A stretch of 14,271 nucleotides of DNA from an uncultured Lachnospiraceae bacterium. GTDB lineage: Bacteria; Bacillota_A; Clostridia; Lachnospirales; Lachnospiraceae. Position numbers and translations under genes: made by a program. The notes below the pieces were generated by a model. The model did no database searches, had not been told where the DNA came from, and saw nothing but the letters and a program-made list of their open reading frames with translations. The stretch is from contig CATLIP010000026.1 in NCBI GenBank assembly GCA_949957035.1, positions 1 to 14,271 of the forward strand, read 5' to 3'. This document shows, in pieces, positions 6,357 through 13,932 of the stretch; position 1 is the stretch's first letter; each line of letters opens with the position of its first letter.

Positions 6357-7209
6357 CAATTATGGAATCATTGTAAAACGTGTCAGAGATGCAGTTGTAA
6401 AAGCAGGTTCCGGCTTTCGAGACGATAAGAAAGAGGCTTATAGAACGGCAATCGCGCAAGAGACAAATGATAGGGCCAAATGGGTTTTGGAGACAATATT
6501 AAAGAATGCAGAAGTAGCAGAAAAGAATTGCAGTCCGTTATGCGATGATACTGGTATTCCACACATAGTACTTGAAGTGGGGCCGGAAGCTATTATAACA
6601 GGAAGAATAATGGATGCTATTGGAGAAGGGATTGCAGAAGGGCTTCGCAGGCTTCCTGGTCGCCCGATGGGGATTTTGGGTGATGATAGTCATAGGATTG
6701 ACCAATCCGGAGGATTAAATCCAGACAGTGCAGGTGTAGAACCTGCTCCGGTTTTACTTCGGCGTTGTGAAGAAAATGTTATGAGAATTCATGTATTAAT
6801 GTTTGGCGGCGGACCTGCAATTCGCGCAAAAACGCACCGTATTTTTCATCAACACAATACGCAGGTTGTGTTGGATGAAATCGTAAAATGGGCGATTGAA
6901 GGTGTTGCGCAGCTTGGATGCTCTCCGTGTACGCTTGCCGTTGGGGTTGGACGTAGTCATTATGAGGCAGCATCCTTGATGCTTCAGGCACAAGTGGATG
7001 GGAAATATGGGATGCAGTCGGAGATGGAACAGGAGATTACAGACAGAGTGAATGAGGCAAACATAGGACCTCTTGGACTTCGTGGAAAGACCAGTGTAAT
7101 TGCAACATTTATGAAGGTTGGTCCACAGAGAGCAAGCGGTGTAAGAATTGTGAGCATTAGACCTGCCTGTTGCTTTGAACCAAGAATTGCAACAGCGGAA
7201 TTGATGTAA
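6349..7209 (+). CDS. Class I fumarase / tartrate dehydratase-like alpha subunit (Fe-S)
   Basis: This 286-residue protein is the catalytic alpha subunit of a class I fumarate hydratase/L-tartrate dehydratase-type enzyme. The expected three iron-sulfur cysteines are present: C65 in SPLCDDTG, C194 in GCSPCTLAVGVG, and C274 or C275 in RPACCFEPR. They would hold a [4Fe-4S] cluster whose free iron binds the substrate hydroxyl. Divergences are clear. The usual CQDTG is CDDTG (D66), the GGGSEN loop is GGGPAIR, and GVGIGG is GVGRSH. I choose ATG 6349 because GGAAGGAG (6336-6343) sits five bases upstream; a second in-frame ATG at 6334 lies before that site. It is the last gene of the operon. The family is secure and the substrate is unknown. 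Confidence 0.85.
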   Translation: MSNNYGIIVKRVRDAVVKAGSGFRDDKKEAYRTAIAQETNDRAKWVLETILKNAEVAEKNCSPLCDDTGIPHIVLEVGPEAIITGRIMDAIGEGIAEGLRRLPGRPMGILGDDSHRIDQSGGLNPDSAGVEPAPVLLRRCEENVMRIHVLMFGGGPAIRAKTHRIFHQHNTQVVLDEIVKWAIEGVAQLGCSPCTLAVGVGRSHYEAASLMLQAQVDGKYGMQSEMEQEITDRVNEANIGPLGLRGKTSVIATFMKVGPQRASGVRIVSIRPACCFEPRIATAELM

Positions 7210-7220
7210 AATGTGTTTAA

Positions 7221-7284
7221 GATAGTCTCTTTTGAGCAAAAGTTTTTGTTATTCGTTAAAAACAATGATATCAGAGAGACTATC
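7221..7284 (+). terminator. Inverted repeat after the metabolic operon, possible terminator
   Basis: GATAGTCTCT (7221-7230) and AGAGACTATC (7275-7284) are perfect 10-bp inverted repeats beginning 11 bases after the operon's last stop. Inside them GTTTTT (7242-7247) can pair with AAAAAC (7258-7263), giving a two-tier structure. The following bases are T-rich but not a clean T-tract, so strong intrinsic termination is uncertain. A small relic mobile element with inverted ends is an alternative. Confidence 0.42.
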
Positions 7285-7537
7285 AATATTTCAATATTTC
7301 TCTTTTAAAATATTTTAATTTTCTAATTATTTTTCTCAATATTCGGGAATAATTCAATCATTAAGTAAAATAAATTTATACTTGATCTCATTCATTGTCT
7401 ATGTCTATTTTATATAACAATAAAATCTCTCCTCTTTCACACATTTTCCATATTTATCTGTTATACTAAAAACAATCATCCCATCCCACACTAACAGATA
7501 TACCCAACTAAGTATTCTAAAACGGAGGTTATACAAT
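7285..7537. other. AT-rich intergenic spacer, no gene seen
   Basis: This stretch, together with the inverted repeat before it, makes up the only gene-free region above 300 bases. It is strongly AT-rich, with runs such as TTTTAAAATATTTTAATTTT and a tandem CAATATTT pair at 7285-7300. I find no convincing coding frame, tRNA or riboswitch. It marks the change from the lower-G+C operon on the left to the higher-G+C block on the right. Confidence 0.6.
7462..7467 (+). promoter_or_regulatory. Candidate -10 box for the two-component operon
   Basis: TATACT at 7462-7467 is close to the sigma-A -10 consensus and lies about 70 bases before the response regulator start. No good TTGACA-like -35 hexamer is found at the usual spacing, so either the promoter needs an activator or the match is chance in AT-rich DNA. 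Confidence 0.3.
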
Positions 7538-8218
7538 ATGGAAAGAATCAAAATATTAGTCGTCGATGACGAAAGCAGGATGCGAAAGTTAGTTCGTGAC
7601 TTCCTGGAGCGTGAAGGTTTCCGCGTGCTGGAAGCCTCAGACGGTGTAGAAGCCATGGAGCTTTTCTATCAGGATAAAGATATCGCCCTCCTAATCCTGG
7701 ACGTAATGATGCCCAATATGGACGGATGGCAGGTATGCCGGGAGGTGCGTCAGACCTCCCGGGTGCCGATTATTATGCTGACTGCCCGCTCGGAGGAACG
7801 GGATGAATTACAGGGCTTTGAGCTGGGTGTGGACGAATACATCTCAAAGCCCTTCAGTCCCAAGATTCTCGTAGCGAGAGTCACTGCAATTTTAAGGCGG
7901 GTCAATGCACTGGACGCCGGCCAGGTAATCGATGCCGGCGGAATCAGCATTGATAAAGCAGCCCATCAGGTAAAGATTAATGATAAGGAAATCGAACTCA
8001 GCTTTAAAGAATTTGAACTCTTGTCCTATTTTGTTGAAAATCAGGGAATCGCCCTGTCCAGAGAAAAAATTCTAAACAATGTGTGGAATTATGACTATTT
8101 CGGAGACGCCAGGACAATAGATACCCATGTGAAGAAGCTAAGAAATAAACTTGGCGAAAAGGGCAATTGCATTAAGACGATCTGGGGAATGGGTTATAAG
8201 TTCGAGGTAGAACAGTGA
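7538..8218 (+). CDS. OmpR/PhoB-family response regulator
   Basis: This 226-residue cytoplasmic transcription regulator has an N-terminal receiver domain (about 1-120) with acidic pocket D10/D11, phospho-acceptor D55 in LILDVMMPNMDG, the switch threonine T82 and conserved K104 in YISKPF. The C-terminal winged helix (about 130-226) carries LSFKEFELLSYF and the recognition region DTHVKKLRNKLG, ending IWGMGYKFEV. The ribosome site is CGGAGG upstream of ATG. It overlaps the start region of the histidine kinase gene, its obvious partner. Its targets cannot be read from sequence; a stimulus such as envelope stress would be typical for such pairs. Confidence 0.95.
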   Translation: MERIKILVVDDESRMRKLVRDFLEREGFRVLEASDGVEAMELFYQDKDIALLILDVMMPNMDGWQVCREVRQTSRVPIIMLTARSEERDELQGFELGVDEYISKPFSPKILVARVTAILRRVNALDAGQVIDAGGISIDKAAHQVKINDKEIELSFKEFELLSYFVENQGIALSREKILNNVWNYDYFGDARTIDTHVKKLRNKLGEKGNCIKTIWGMGYKFEVEQ

Positions 8219-9696
8219 TGAGACATTCGATTAAACGGCAGATGATGGTGGTCTTTCTCGGTCTTTTGATATGTTTTGTGGCGGCATTGTTCATGATTAA
8301 TCTGTGGTTTTTGGAGCCTTATTACATCGGTAACAAGAAGACTCAATTTATCAGTATGTACGAAGAACTCAACCGGACGGTAACGGACGGAATACTAAAA
8401 GACGGTATGCTGACGGATGAGGAAGCGGCAGGAAGACTTGCATTTCAGGCGGAGAAGAATAACATTTCATTTCTGGTAGCAGATGGGAAGGAAGGATATC
8501 TTACCAATGTACATGATAAAGAGCAGCTTAAGAACCAGCTATTAGGCTATCTTCTGAATCAGGCTCAAAAGGACGGCAGAGTGTTGGAGGATACGGAGGC
8601 TTACCAGATTACTCAGTCCTGGAATCCATGGAATCAGACGGAATATATTGAGATGTGGGGAGAGCTTGAGAATGGAAGCCAGTTTTTGCTTAGAAGTCCG
8701 TTAGAAGGTATCAAGGAGAGCGCCAAGATTTCCAATCGTTTTTTACTTTTAATAGGAAGCGTCTTGATTCTAGTTTCGGTTGTCTCAGTCTGGTATTTTT
8801 CTAAGCGTCTCACAGACCCGATTTTAGAGCTTGCCGTATTATCGGAACAGATGGCGGATTTGGATTTTAATGCCAAATACAAAAGCGGCGGAAGTAATGA
8901 GATTGGAGAGCTGGGGGAGAATTTTAACCGAATGTCAGAGAAGCTTGAGAGCACTATTTCCGAATTGAAGAGCGCAAACAACAGGCTGAAAGAGGATATT
9001 GAGCAGAAAGAGCAGTTGGAGAAGATGCGCAATGAATTTTTAGGAAATGTTTCTCATGAGCTTAAGACTCCTATTGCGCTAATTCAGGGGTATGCGGAAG
9101 GACTCAAGGAGGGAGTCAGCGATGATGCTCAGAGCAGGGAGTTTTACTGTGACGTCATCATGGACGAGGCTGCAAAAATGAATCAGATGGTGAAGAATCT
9201 TCTGACGCTGAATCAGCTGGAGTTCGGGGACGAGGATATTATCTTTGAGCGGTTTGATTTGACGGCGCTGGTGAACGGAATCCTGCAGAGCATGGAGATT
9301 CTTGCAGAGCAGGAGAAGATTCAGGTTATTTTCCGGCAGGAGGAATCTGTGTATGTATGGGCGGATGAGTTCAAAGTGGAGCAGGTTCTCCGTAATTATG
9401 TAAGCAATGCCTTCCACCATGCGGGTAAGGAGAAGGTGGTGGAGATTAAGATTCGAACTGAGGAGGGGAAAGCGCGGGTGACCGTATTCAATACCGGGGT
9501 TCCCATTGCCGAGGAGGACGTGGAGCATATCTGGGAGAAGTTCTATAAGGCGGACAAGGCCCATAGCCGCGAATACGGAGGAAATGGAATCGGGCTGTCC
9601 ATTGTGAAGGCGATTATGGAATCATTTCATCAGAAATATGGGGTAAATAATTATGACAATGGTGTTGAATTTTGGTTTGAACTTGATGTACAATGA
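8218..9696 (+). CDS. Membrane sensor histidine kinase (HAMP-HisKA-HATPase)
   Basis: This 492-residue sensor kinase has a first membrane segment near residues 9-32, an extracytoplasmic sensor of about 140 residues, a second membrane segment near 174-194, then HAMP, a coiled-coil linker, HisKA and HATPase domains. The phospho-accepting histidine, about H280, lies in NVSHELKTPIALIQGY. The ATP site shows NYVSNAFHHA (N box), VFNTGVPI (G1) and GGNGIGLSIVKA (G2), a VanS/BaeS-like arrangement. ATG 8218 overlaps the regulator's TGA by one base, and GAGGTAG at 8204-8210 is spaced for it. A GTG at 8215 is the alternative start. It presumably phosphorylates D55 of the preceding regulator. Confidence 0.94.
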   Translation: MRHSIKRQMMVVFLGLLICFVAALFMINLWFLEPYYIGNKKTQFISMYEELNRTVTDGILKDGMLTDEEAAGRLAFQAEKNNISFLVADGKEGYLTNVHDKEQLKNQLLGYLLNQAQKDGRVLEDTEAYQITQSWNPWNQTEYIEMWGELENGSQFLLRSPLEGIKESAKISNRFLLLIGSVLILVSVVSVWYFSKRLTDPILELAVLSEQMADLDFNAKYKSGGSNEIGELGENFNRMSEKLESTISELKSANNRLKEDIEQKEQLEKMRNEFLGNVSHELKTPIALIQGYAEGLKEGVSDDAQSREFYCDVIMDEAAKMNQMVKNLLTLNQLEFGDEDIIFERFDLTALVNGILQSMEILAEQEKIQVIFRQEESVYVWADEFKVEQVLRNYVSNAFHHAGKEKVVEIKIRTEEGKARVTVFNTGVPIAEEDVEHIWEKFYKADKAHSREYGGNGIGLSIVKAIMESFHQKYGVNNYDNGVEFWFELDVQ

Positions 9697-9731
9697 TGCT
9701 ATGGATTGGACAGGAAGGATGGGATGAAAGT

Positions 9732-10337
9732 TTGATAGCAATACTTGATTACGATGCCGGTAATATTAAGAGTGTGGAGAAGGCAATGCAGTTATTAGGG
9801 CAGGAGGTAACGATTACGCGGGACAAAGAGACAATCCTTCGTGCCGAGAAAGTAATACTCCCTGGTGTAGGGGCGTTTGGGGACGCTATGGGGAAGCTTC
9901 GCCAGTATGGTCTTTATGAGGTGATACATGAAGTGGTGGATAAAGGGACGCCGTTTCTCGGTATCTGCCTGGGCCTGCAGCTGTTGTTTGAGAGAAGCGA
10001 CGAGTCGCCGGGAGTGGAAGGACTTGGAATACTAAAGGGAGAAATCCTGCGCATTCCGGAAACATTTGGCCTTAAAATTCCACATATGGGGTGGAATACC
10101 TTGGAATTTCACAATGACGGAAGACTATTTGCAGGGCTTGAGCAGGAAGCTTATGTGTATTTTGTACACTCTTACTATCTGAAAGCGGCAGACGAAGGGA
10201 TTGTGACAGCAACCACTCAGTATGGTACAACCATTCACGCTTCTGTGGAGCAGGGGAATGTATTCGCCTGCCAGTTCCATCCGGAGAAGAGCAGTGACGT
10301 GGGAATCGGGATACTCAGGAATTTTGTATCCATATAA
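9732..10337 (+). CDS. hisH: Imidazole glycerol phosphate synthase, glutaminase subunit HisH
   Basis: HisH is the class I glutamine amidotransferase that feeds ammonia to HisF in histidine biosynthesis, making IGP and AICAR. The glutaminase triad is present: C79 in GICLGLQLLF, and H183 and E185 in CQFHPEKS. The oxyanion region LPGVGAFGDAM is also present. I place the start at TTG 9732 because translation then begins MIAILDYDAGN, the usual HisH N-terminus, giving a normal 201 residues. In-frame ATG codons at 9693 and 9696 would add about 13 non-conserved residues overlapping the kinase stop. AGGAAGG lies 12-13 bases before the TTG, a loose spacing, so this start is probable rather than certain. 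hisF follows after 55 bases. Confidence 0.93.
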   Translation: MIAILDYDAGNIKSVEKAMQLLGQEVTITRDKETILRAEKVILPGVGAFGDAMGKLRQYGLYEVIHEVVDKGTPFLGICLGLQLLFERSDESPGVEGLGILKGEILRIPETFGLKIPHMGWNTLEFHNDGRLFAGLEQEAYVYFVHSYYLKAADEGIVTATTQYGTTIHASVEQGNVFACQFHPEKSSDVGIGILRNFVSI

Positions 10338-10392
10338 TTGACGGAAAGTCTATCCGGATACGGCAGATATAAAGGAGAATGGAGGAGGATGT

Positions 10393-11154
10393 ATGCATAC
10401 AAAGAGAATTATTCCATGTCTGGATGTGAATCGGGGACGGGTGGTGAAAGGAGTGAATTTTGTAGACCTGAAAGACGCGGGGGACCCGGTGGAGATTGGA
10501 CGGGCCTATGACAGGGCCGGCGCGGATGAATTGGTATTTTTGGATATCACAGCTTCTTCAGATGCAAGAGGGACGGTTGTAGATATGGTCCGTAAAGTAG
10601 CGGAAACGGTGTTTATCCCTTTTACAGTAGGCGGCGGGATTCGGACCGTGGATGATTTTAAGGTCTTGCTGCGGGAAGGGGCAGACAAGATTTCTATTAA
10701 TTCATCGGCAATCAATACGCCTAAGTTGATCAGTGATGCGGCGGACAAATTCGGCAGCCAGTGCGTGGTGGTTGCCATTGACGCCAAGCGGCGGGCTAGC
10801 GGAAGCGGATGGAATATTTATAAGAACGGCGGACGTATCGATGTGGGTATCGATGCATTGGAATGGGCGGCAAAAGTGGAGCGTTTAGGCGCCGGAGAGA
10901 TTCTTCTTACCAGTATGGACTGTGACGGAACAAAAGCAGGATATGATTTGGAACTGACGCGCTCAGTTGCGGAAGCGGTGTCTATTCCGGTGATTGCCTC
11001 AGGCGGTGCAGGGAATCTGGAACATTTTCATGAAGCGCTGACAGAAGGAAGTGCAGACGCGGCGCTGGCGGCCTCGCTGTTCCATTATAAGGAATTGGAG
11101 ATTCGGGAAGTGAAAGAATATCTGCGGGAAAAGGGCGTGGCAGTACGCTTGTAA
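10393..11154 (+). CDS. hisF: Imidazole glycerol phosphate synthase, cyclase subunit HisF
   Basis: HisF is the (beta-alpha)8-barrel cyclase that condenses PRFAR with ammonia from HisH. At 253 residues it is the usual length. The two catalytic aspartates fall exactly at the family positions: D11 in [15 protein letters not shown] and D130 in [10 protein letters not shown]. Phosphate-binding loops [12 protein letters not shown] and [12 protein letters not shown] are present. A GGAGGAGG-like ribosome site precedes ATG 10393. It pairs with the gene upstream to form the heterodimer. No other his gene is visible in the window, so the rest of the pathway would have to be encoded elsewhere. Confidence 0.96.
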   Translation: MHTKRIIPCLDVNRGRVVKGVNFVDLKDAGDPVEIGRAYDRAGADELVFLDITASSDARGTVVDMVRKVAETVFIPFTVGGGIRTVDDFKVLLREGADKISINSSAINTPKLISDAADKFGSQCVVVAIDAKRRASGSGWNIYKNGGRIDVGIDALEWAAKVERLGAGEILLTSMDCDGTKAGYDLELTRSVAEAVSIPVIASGGAGNLEHFHEALTEGSADAALAASLFHYKELEIREVKEYLREKGVAVRL

Positions 11155-11185
11155 GTGATTAAGGATAAGAATGAGGTAGGAAAAT

Positions 11186-11854
11186 ATGGCGGCAATCAAC
11201 AATGACTGGCTGGAAGCGCTGAAAGATGAGTTTCATAAGCCTTATTATAAACAGTTATTTACAACAATCAACCAGGAGTATAAGACGAGACTGATCTTTC
11301 CGCCTGCGGATGATATTTTTAACGCGTTTCATTTGACTCCGTTACATAAAGTCAAGGCAGTAATTTTGGGGCAGGACCCCTATCATAACCATGGACAGGC
11401 ACATGGGCTGTGTTTTTCGGTAAAGAAGGGCGTGTCGGTTCCTCCCTCTCTCGTCAATATTTACCAAGAACTGCACGACGACTTGGGGTACAGGATTCCG
11501 AACCATGGGTGCCTGACGAAGTGGGCCGAGCAAGGAGTCTTGATGCTGAATACGGTTCTTACGGTGCGGGCGCATCAGGCGAACTCTCATCAGGGACTTG
11601 GGTGGGAGGAATTTACAGATGCGGCAATCGCGGCATGTAATGGGCTGGACCGTCCGATTGTGTTTATTTTGTGGGGCGCGCCGGCACAGAAGAAGGCGAG
11701 GATGCTGACGAATCCAAAGCATTTGATTCTGAAGTCTCCTCATCCAAGTCCGTTTTCGGCTCAGAGGGGATTTTTCGGGAGCAGGCCGTTTAGCCGGGCA
11801 AATGCATTTTTGGAGGCTCATGGGGAGGAGCCGATAGACTGGCAGATTGATTAA
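11186..11854 (+). CDS. ung: Uracil-DNA glycosylase (family 1)
   Basis: This 222-residue family 1 uracil-DNA glycosylase excises uracil from DNA in base-excision repair. The water-activating motif GQDPYH lies at 62-67 with catalytic D64. The uracil-binding and minor-groove motif HPSPFSA carries H186, and MLNTVLTVR and FILWGAPAQKKA complete the family pattern. HPSPFSA differs from the common HPSPLSA by a conservative F for L. AGGTAGGA precedes ATG 11186. It is 31 bases after hisF and 19 bases before the next gene, which suggests one transcript grouping unrelated housekeeping functions. Confidence 0.96.
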   Translation: MAAINNDWLEALKDEFHKPYYKQLFTTINQEYKTRLIFPPADDIFNAFHLTPLHKVKAVILGQDPYHNHGQAHGLCFSVKKGVSVPPSLVNIYQELHDDLGYRIPNHGCLTKWAEQGVLMLNTVLTVRAHQANSHQGLGWEEFTDAAIAACNGLDRPIVFILWGAPAQKKARMLTNPKHLILKSPHPSPFSAQRGFFGSRPFSRANAFLEAHGEEPIDWQID

Positions 11855-11873
11855 GTAAATCAGGAGGTATAGA

Positions 11874-13298
11874 ATGGGGAACAGGTATGATCTTATCATC
11901 ATCGGCGCCGGGCCGGGCGGATACGTGGCGGCGAAGAAGGCGGCAAAGTTGGGGATGTCGGTGGTTATCATTGATAAAGGGGATGTGGGAGGCACCTGTA
12001 TTAACCGGGGATGTATTCCCACGAAGGCATTGCTTCATACGGCAACGCTGTATCGTGATATGGTGGAGTGCGGCAGATTCGGACTATTTGCAGAAAAGGT
12101 AGGCTTTGACCTGCATAAGATTTATGAGTATAAGGATCTGTCTGCGGCAAAGATGCGAAAAGAGCTGGAGAGAGAGTTTGAAGAGCTTGGCATTGTGTCT
12201 GTCCGGGGAACGGCGGTTGTCCAAAATGACAAGAGTGTTCAGGTAACATTGCCGGATGATAGGACGGAATATTTTTCAGGACAATATATCCTGATAGCGG
12301 CGGGAGCCAAAGCGCGGATGGTGGATATTCCGGGGATGGATTTGCCAGGAGTGATGACCAGTGAGGAACTGCTGACGGCGGACAGAAACAGGTACCGCCA
12401 TCTTCTGATTCTTGGGGGCGGTGTGATTGGAATTGAGCTGGCGACGGTATTCAATGCCCTTGGCGGGGCGGTGACGATTGTGGAGGTGTCTGACCGTCTG
12501 CTTCCCAATATGGACAGGGAATTTTCGGATACCTTGGAGGAGATTCTAAGGAACCGGGGAATTGTGATACATAAAGAAAGTATTCTGGAAGAAGTGGCGA
12601 AAAGGGAAAACGGCCTCAAATGCCGTTATGTGTGCCACGGAAAAAACCAGGAGACAGAAGTGGACGCCGTACTTGTTTCTGTGGGAAGGACGGCGAATAC
12701 GGAAGGGCTGTTTGCCCCGGATATACCCATTCGGATGGAAAACGGACGGATTGTAGTGGATGATTTCTTTGAGACAAGTATCCCGGGTATCTATGCAGTG
12801 GGAGACGTCATAGGAGGAATCCAGCTTGCACATGTTGCCTCTGCACAGGCTACCTATGTGGTGGAGCGAATGAATGACGTCCCGGCGTCTGTGATTGTTG
12901 AGATGGTGCCGAGCTGTCTGTTTGTGCCCATTTCTATTGTGCCGAGCTGCCTGTATACGGACCCGGAGATTGCGTCTGTGGGGCTTTCGGAGGAAGAGGC
13001 ACGGAGAAAGGGCGTGCCGATTCGATGCGGCAGGTATGTGATGGAGGGAAACGGACAGGCGATTATATCGAAGGAAGAGCGGGGAGTTATCAAGATTCTG
13101 TTTGCGGCGGACAGTGATGTGATTCTGGGCGCGCAGCTTATGTGTCCAAGGGCGACAGATATGATAGGAGAGCTGGCGACGGCCATTGCCAATGGACTGA
13201 CTTCTTCGCAGTTGATGTATGCTATGCGCGCACATCCTACCTATAATGAGGCAATTTCCTGTGCGGTAGAAAACAGCAGGTCAAGTATGCGCAGATAG
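11874..13298 (+). CDS. lpdA: Dihydrolipoyl dehydrogenase (E3)
   Basis: This 474-residue flavoprotein disulfide reductase reoxidises lipoyl groups of 2-oxoacid dehydrogenase, acetoin or glycine-cleavage complexes using NAD+. Visible parts are the FAD fold GAGPGGYVAA (11-20), redox pair C42/C47 in GGTCINRGCIPTKA, the NAD fold ILGGGVIGIELATVF, the second FAD motif GIYAVGDVIGG, and the C-terminal HPTYNE with catalytic H454 and E459. A perfect AGGAGG precedes ATG. No E1 or E2 genes adjoin it. It is odd in carrying a diverged 11-residue tandem duplication just before the conserved YTDPEIASVGL, at the start of the dimerisation domain. Mercuric reductase or glutathione reductase are unlikely given the motif set. 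Confidence 0.92.
   Translation: MGNRYDLIIIGAGPGGYVAAKKAAKLGMSVVIIDKGDVGGTCINRGCIPTKALLHTATLYRDMVECGRFGLFAEKVGFDLHKIYEYKDLSAAKMRKELEREFEELGIVSVRGTAVVQNDKSVQVTLPDDRTEYFSGQYILIAAGAKARMVDIPGMDLPGVMTSEELLTADRNRYRHLLILGGGVIGIELATVFNALGGAVTIVEVSDRLLPNMDREFSDTLEEILRNRGIVIHKESILEEVAKRENGLKCRYVCHGKNQETEVDAVLVSVGRTANTEGLFAPDIPIRMENGRIVVDDFFETSIPGIYAVGDVIGGIQLAHVASAQATYVVERMNDVPASVIVEMVPSCLFVPISIVPSCLYTDPEIASVGLSEEEARRKGVPIRCGRYVMEGNGQAIISKEERGVIKILFAADSDVILGAQLMCPRATDMIGELATAIANGLTSSQLMYAMRAHPTYNEAISCAVENSRSSMRR
12888..12953 (+). repeat. Diverged 33-bp in-frame tandem duplication in lpdA
   Basis: Two 33-bp units (12888-12920 and 12921-12953) encode SVIVEMVPSCL and FVPISIVPSCL. The last 15 bases of each unit are nearly identical: GTGCCGAGCTGTCTG versus GTGCCGAGCTGCCTG. 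The first halves have drifted. Canonical E3 proteins have only one VPSC-type segment before YTDPEIA, so one unit looks like an insertion that keeps the frame. Confidence 0.7.
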
Positions 13299-13327
13299 AT
13301 TCATTTATTCGCAGTATGGAGGGAAAG

Positions 13328-13924
13328 ATGGAAGAAAGCAGGATAGACAAACAATTTAACTTTTTCCGGGAGATAGACAAAGAGAAATTTATTGGAAGGC
13401 AGACGTATCTGACGGATGGGGAGAGGAAGGAGAATGATGCGGAGCATGCGTGGCATATGGCGATTATGACGATCCTTCTGAGTGAATATTCCAATGAGAA
13501 GATCGATGTTCTTAAGACGGTGACCATGCTTCTGATTCATGATTTGGTAGAGATTGACGCAGGGGATACTTATGCCTATGATGAAGAAGGAAAGAAGACC
13601 AAGCGTGCGCGGGAATTGGCAGCGGCAGACCGGATATTCGGACTCTTACCGGAAGATCAGAAGAAGAAGCTTCGGGCATTGTGGGATGAATTTGAGGAAG
13701 GCGAGACGGCGGAGGCCAGGTTCGCCCATGGAATGGACCATATTCAGCCCTTGATGCTGAATGCGGCTACGGAGGGCAAGAGCTGGAAGGAGCATGGAAT
13801 ACGTCTGAGTCAGGTCCTTGCAAGGAATCAGAATACGGCCGAAGGCTCTGAGACGCTTTGGGAGTATGCATACCAGAAGTTTATTGCTCCTAATGTGGAG
13901 AAGGGAAGGCTTTTGAAGGATTAG
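13328..13924 (+). CDS. HD-domain phosphohydrolase (YfbR/HDDC2-like)
   Basis: This 198-residue cytoplasmic HD-superfamily metal-dependent phosphohydrolase resembles E. coli YfbR (5'-deoxynucleotidase) and human HDDC2. The metal ligands are H40 in NDAEHAWHMA, the H71-D72 pair in LLIHDLVEIDAGD, and D137 in HGMDHIQPLML, spaced as in YfbR. Such enzymes dephosphorylate deoxynucleoside monophosphates; the exact substrate here is inferred. ATG 13328 is chosen because GGAGGG (13318-13323) precedes it. An in-frame ATG at 13316 would put that site inside the gene. It begins 29 bases after lpdA and probably shares its transcript. Confidence 0.87.
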   Translation: MEESRIDKQFNFFREIDKEKFIGRQTYLTDGERKENDAEHAWHMAIMTILLSEYSNEKIDVLKTVTMLLIHDLVEIDAGDTYAYDEEGKKTKRARELAAADRIFGLLPEDQKKKLRALWDEFEEGETAEARFAHGMDHIQPLMLNAATEGKSWKEHGIRLSQVLARNQNTAEGSETLWEYAYQKFIAPNVEKGRLLKD

Positions 13925-13932
13925 GAGATTAG

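Noticed and set aside
2605..7209. Reading the operon as a standard phosphonate biosynthesis cluster
   Set aside because: No PEP mutase signature and no phosphonate tailoring genes are in the window; a decarboxylase homologue alone is not enough.
7285..7300. Tandem CAATATTT as a possible CRISPR or regulator repeat
   Set aside because: Only two 8-bp copies in very AT-rich DNA, with no spacer structure.
10338..10343. TTGACG as a -35 box for hisF
   Set aside because: No -10 hexamer lies 16-19 bases downstream; the nearest TATA-like run is about 22 bases away and overlaps the ribosome site region.
11342..12022. Long minus-strand open frame of about 226 codons
   Set aside because: It lies opposite ung and the start of lpdA, both well-supported genes, and its translation is low-complexity, rich in Arg, Pro and Leu, without recognisable motifs.
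12546..13235. Long minus-strand open frame of about 229 codons
   Set aside because: It is antisense to lpdA, whose catalytic motifs are intact; its His/Arg-rich translation is typical of an antisense shadow.
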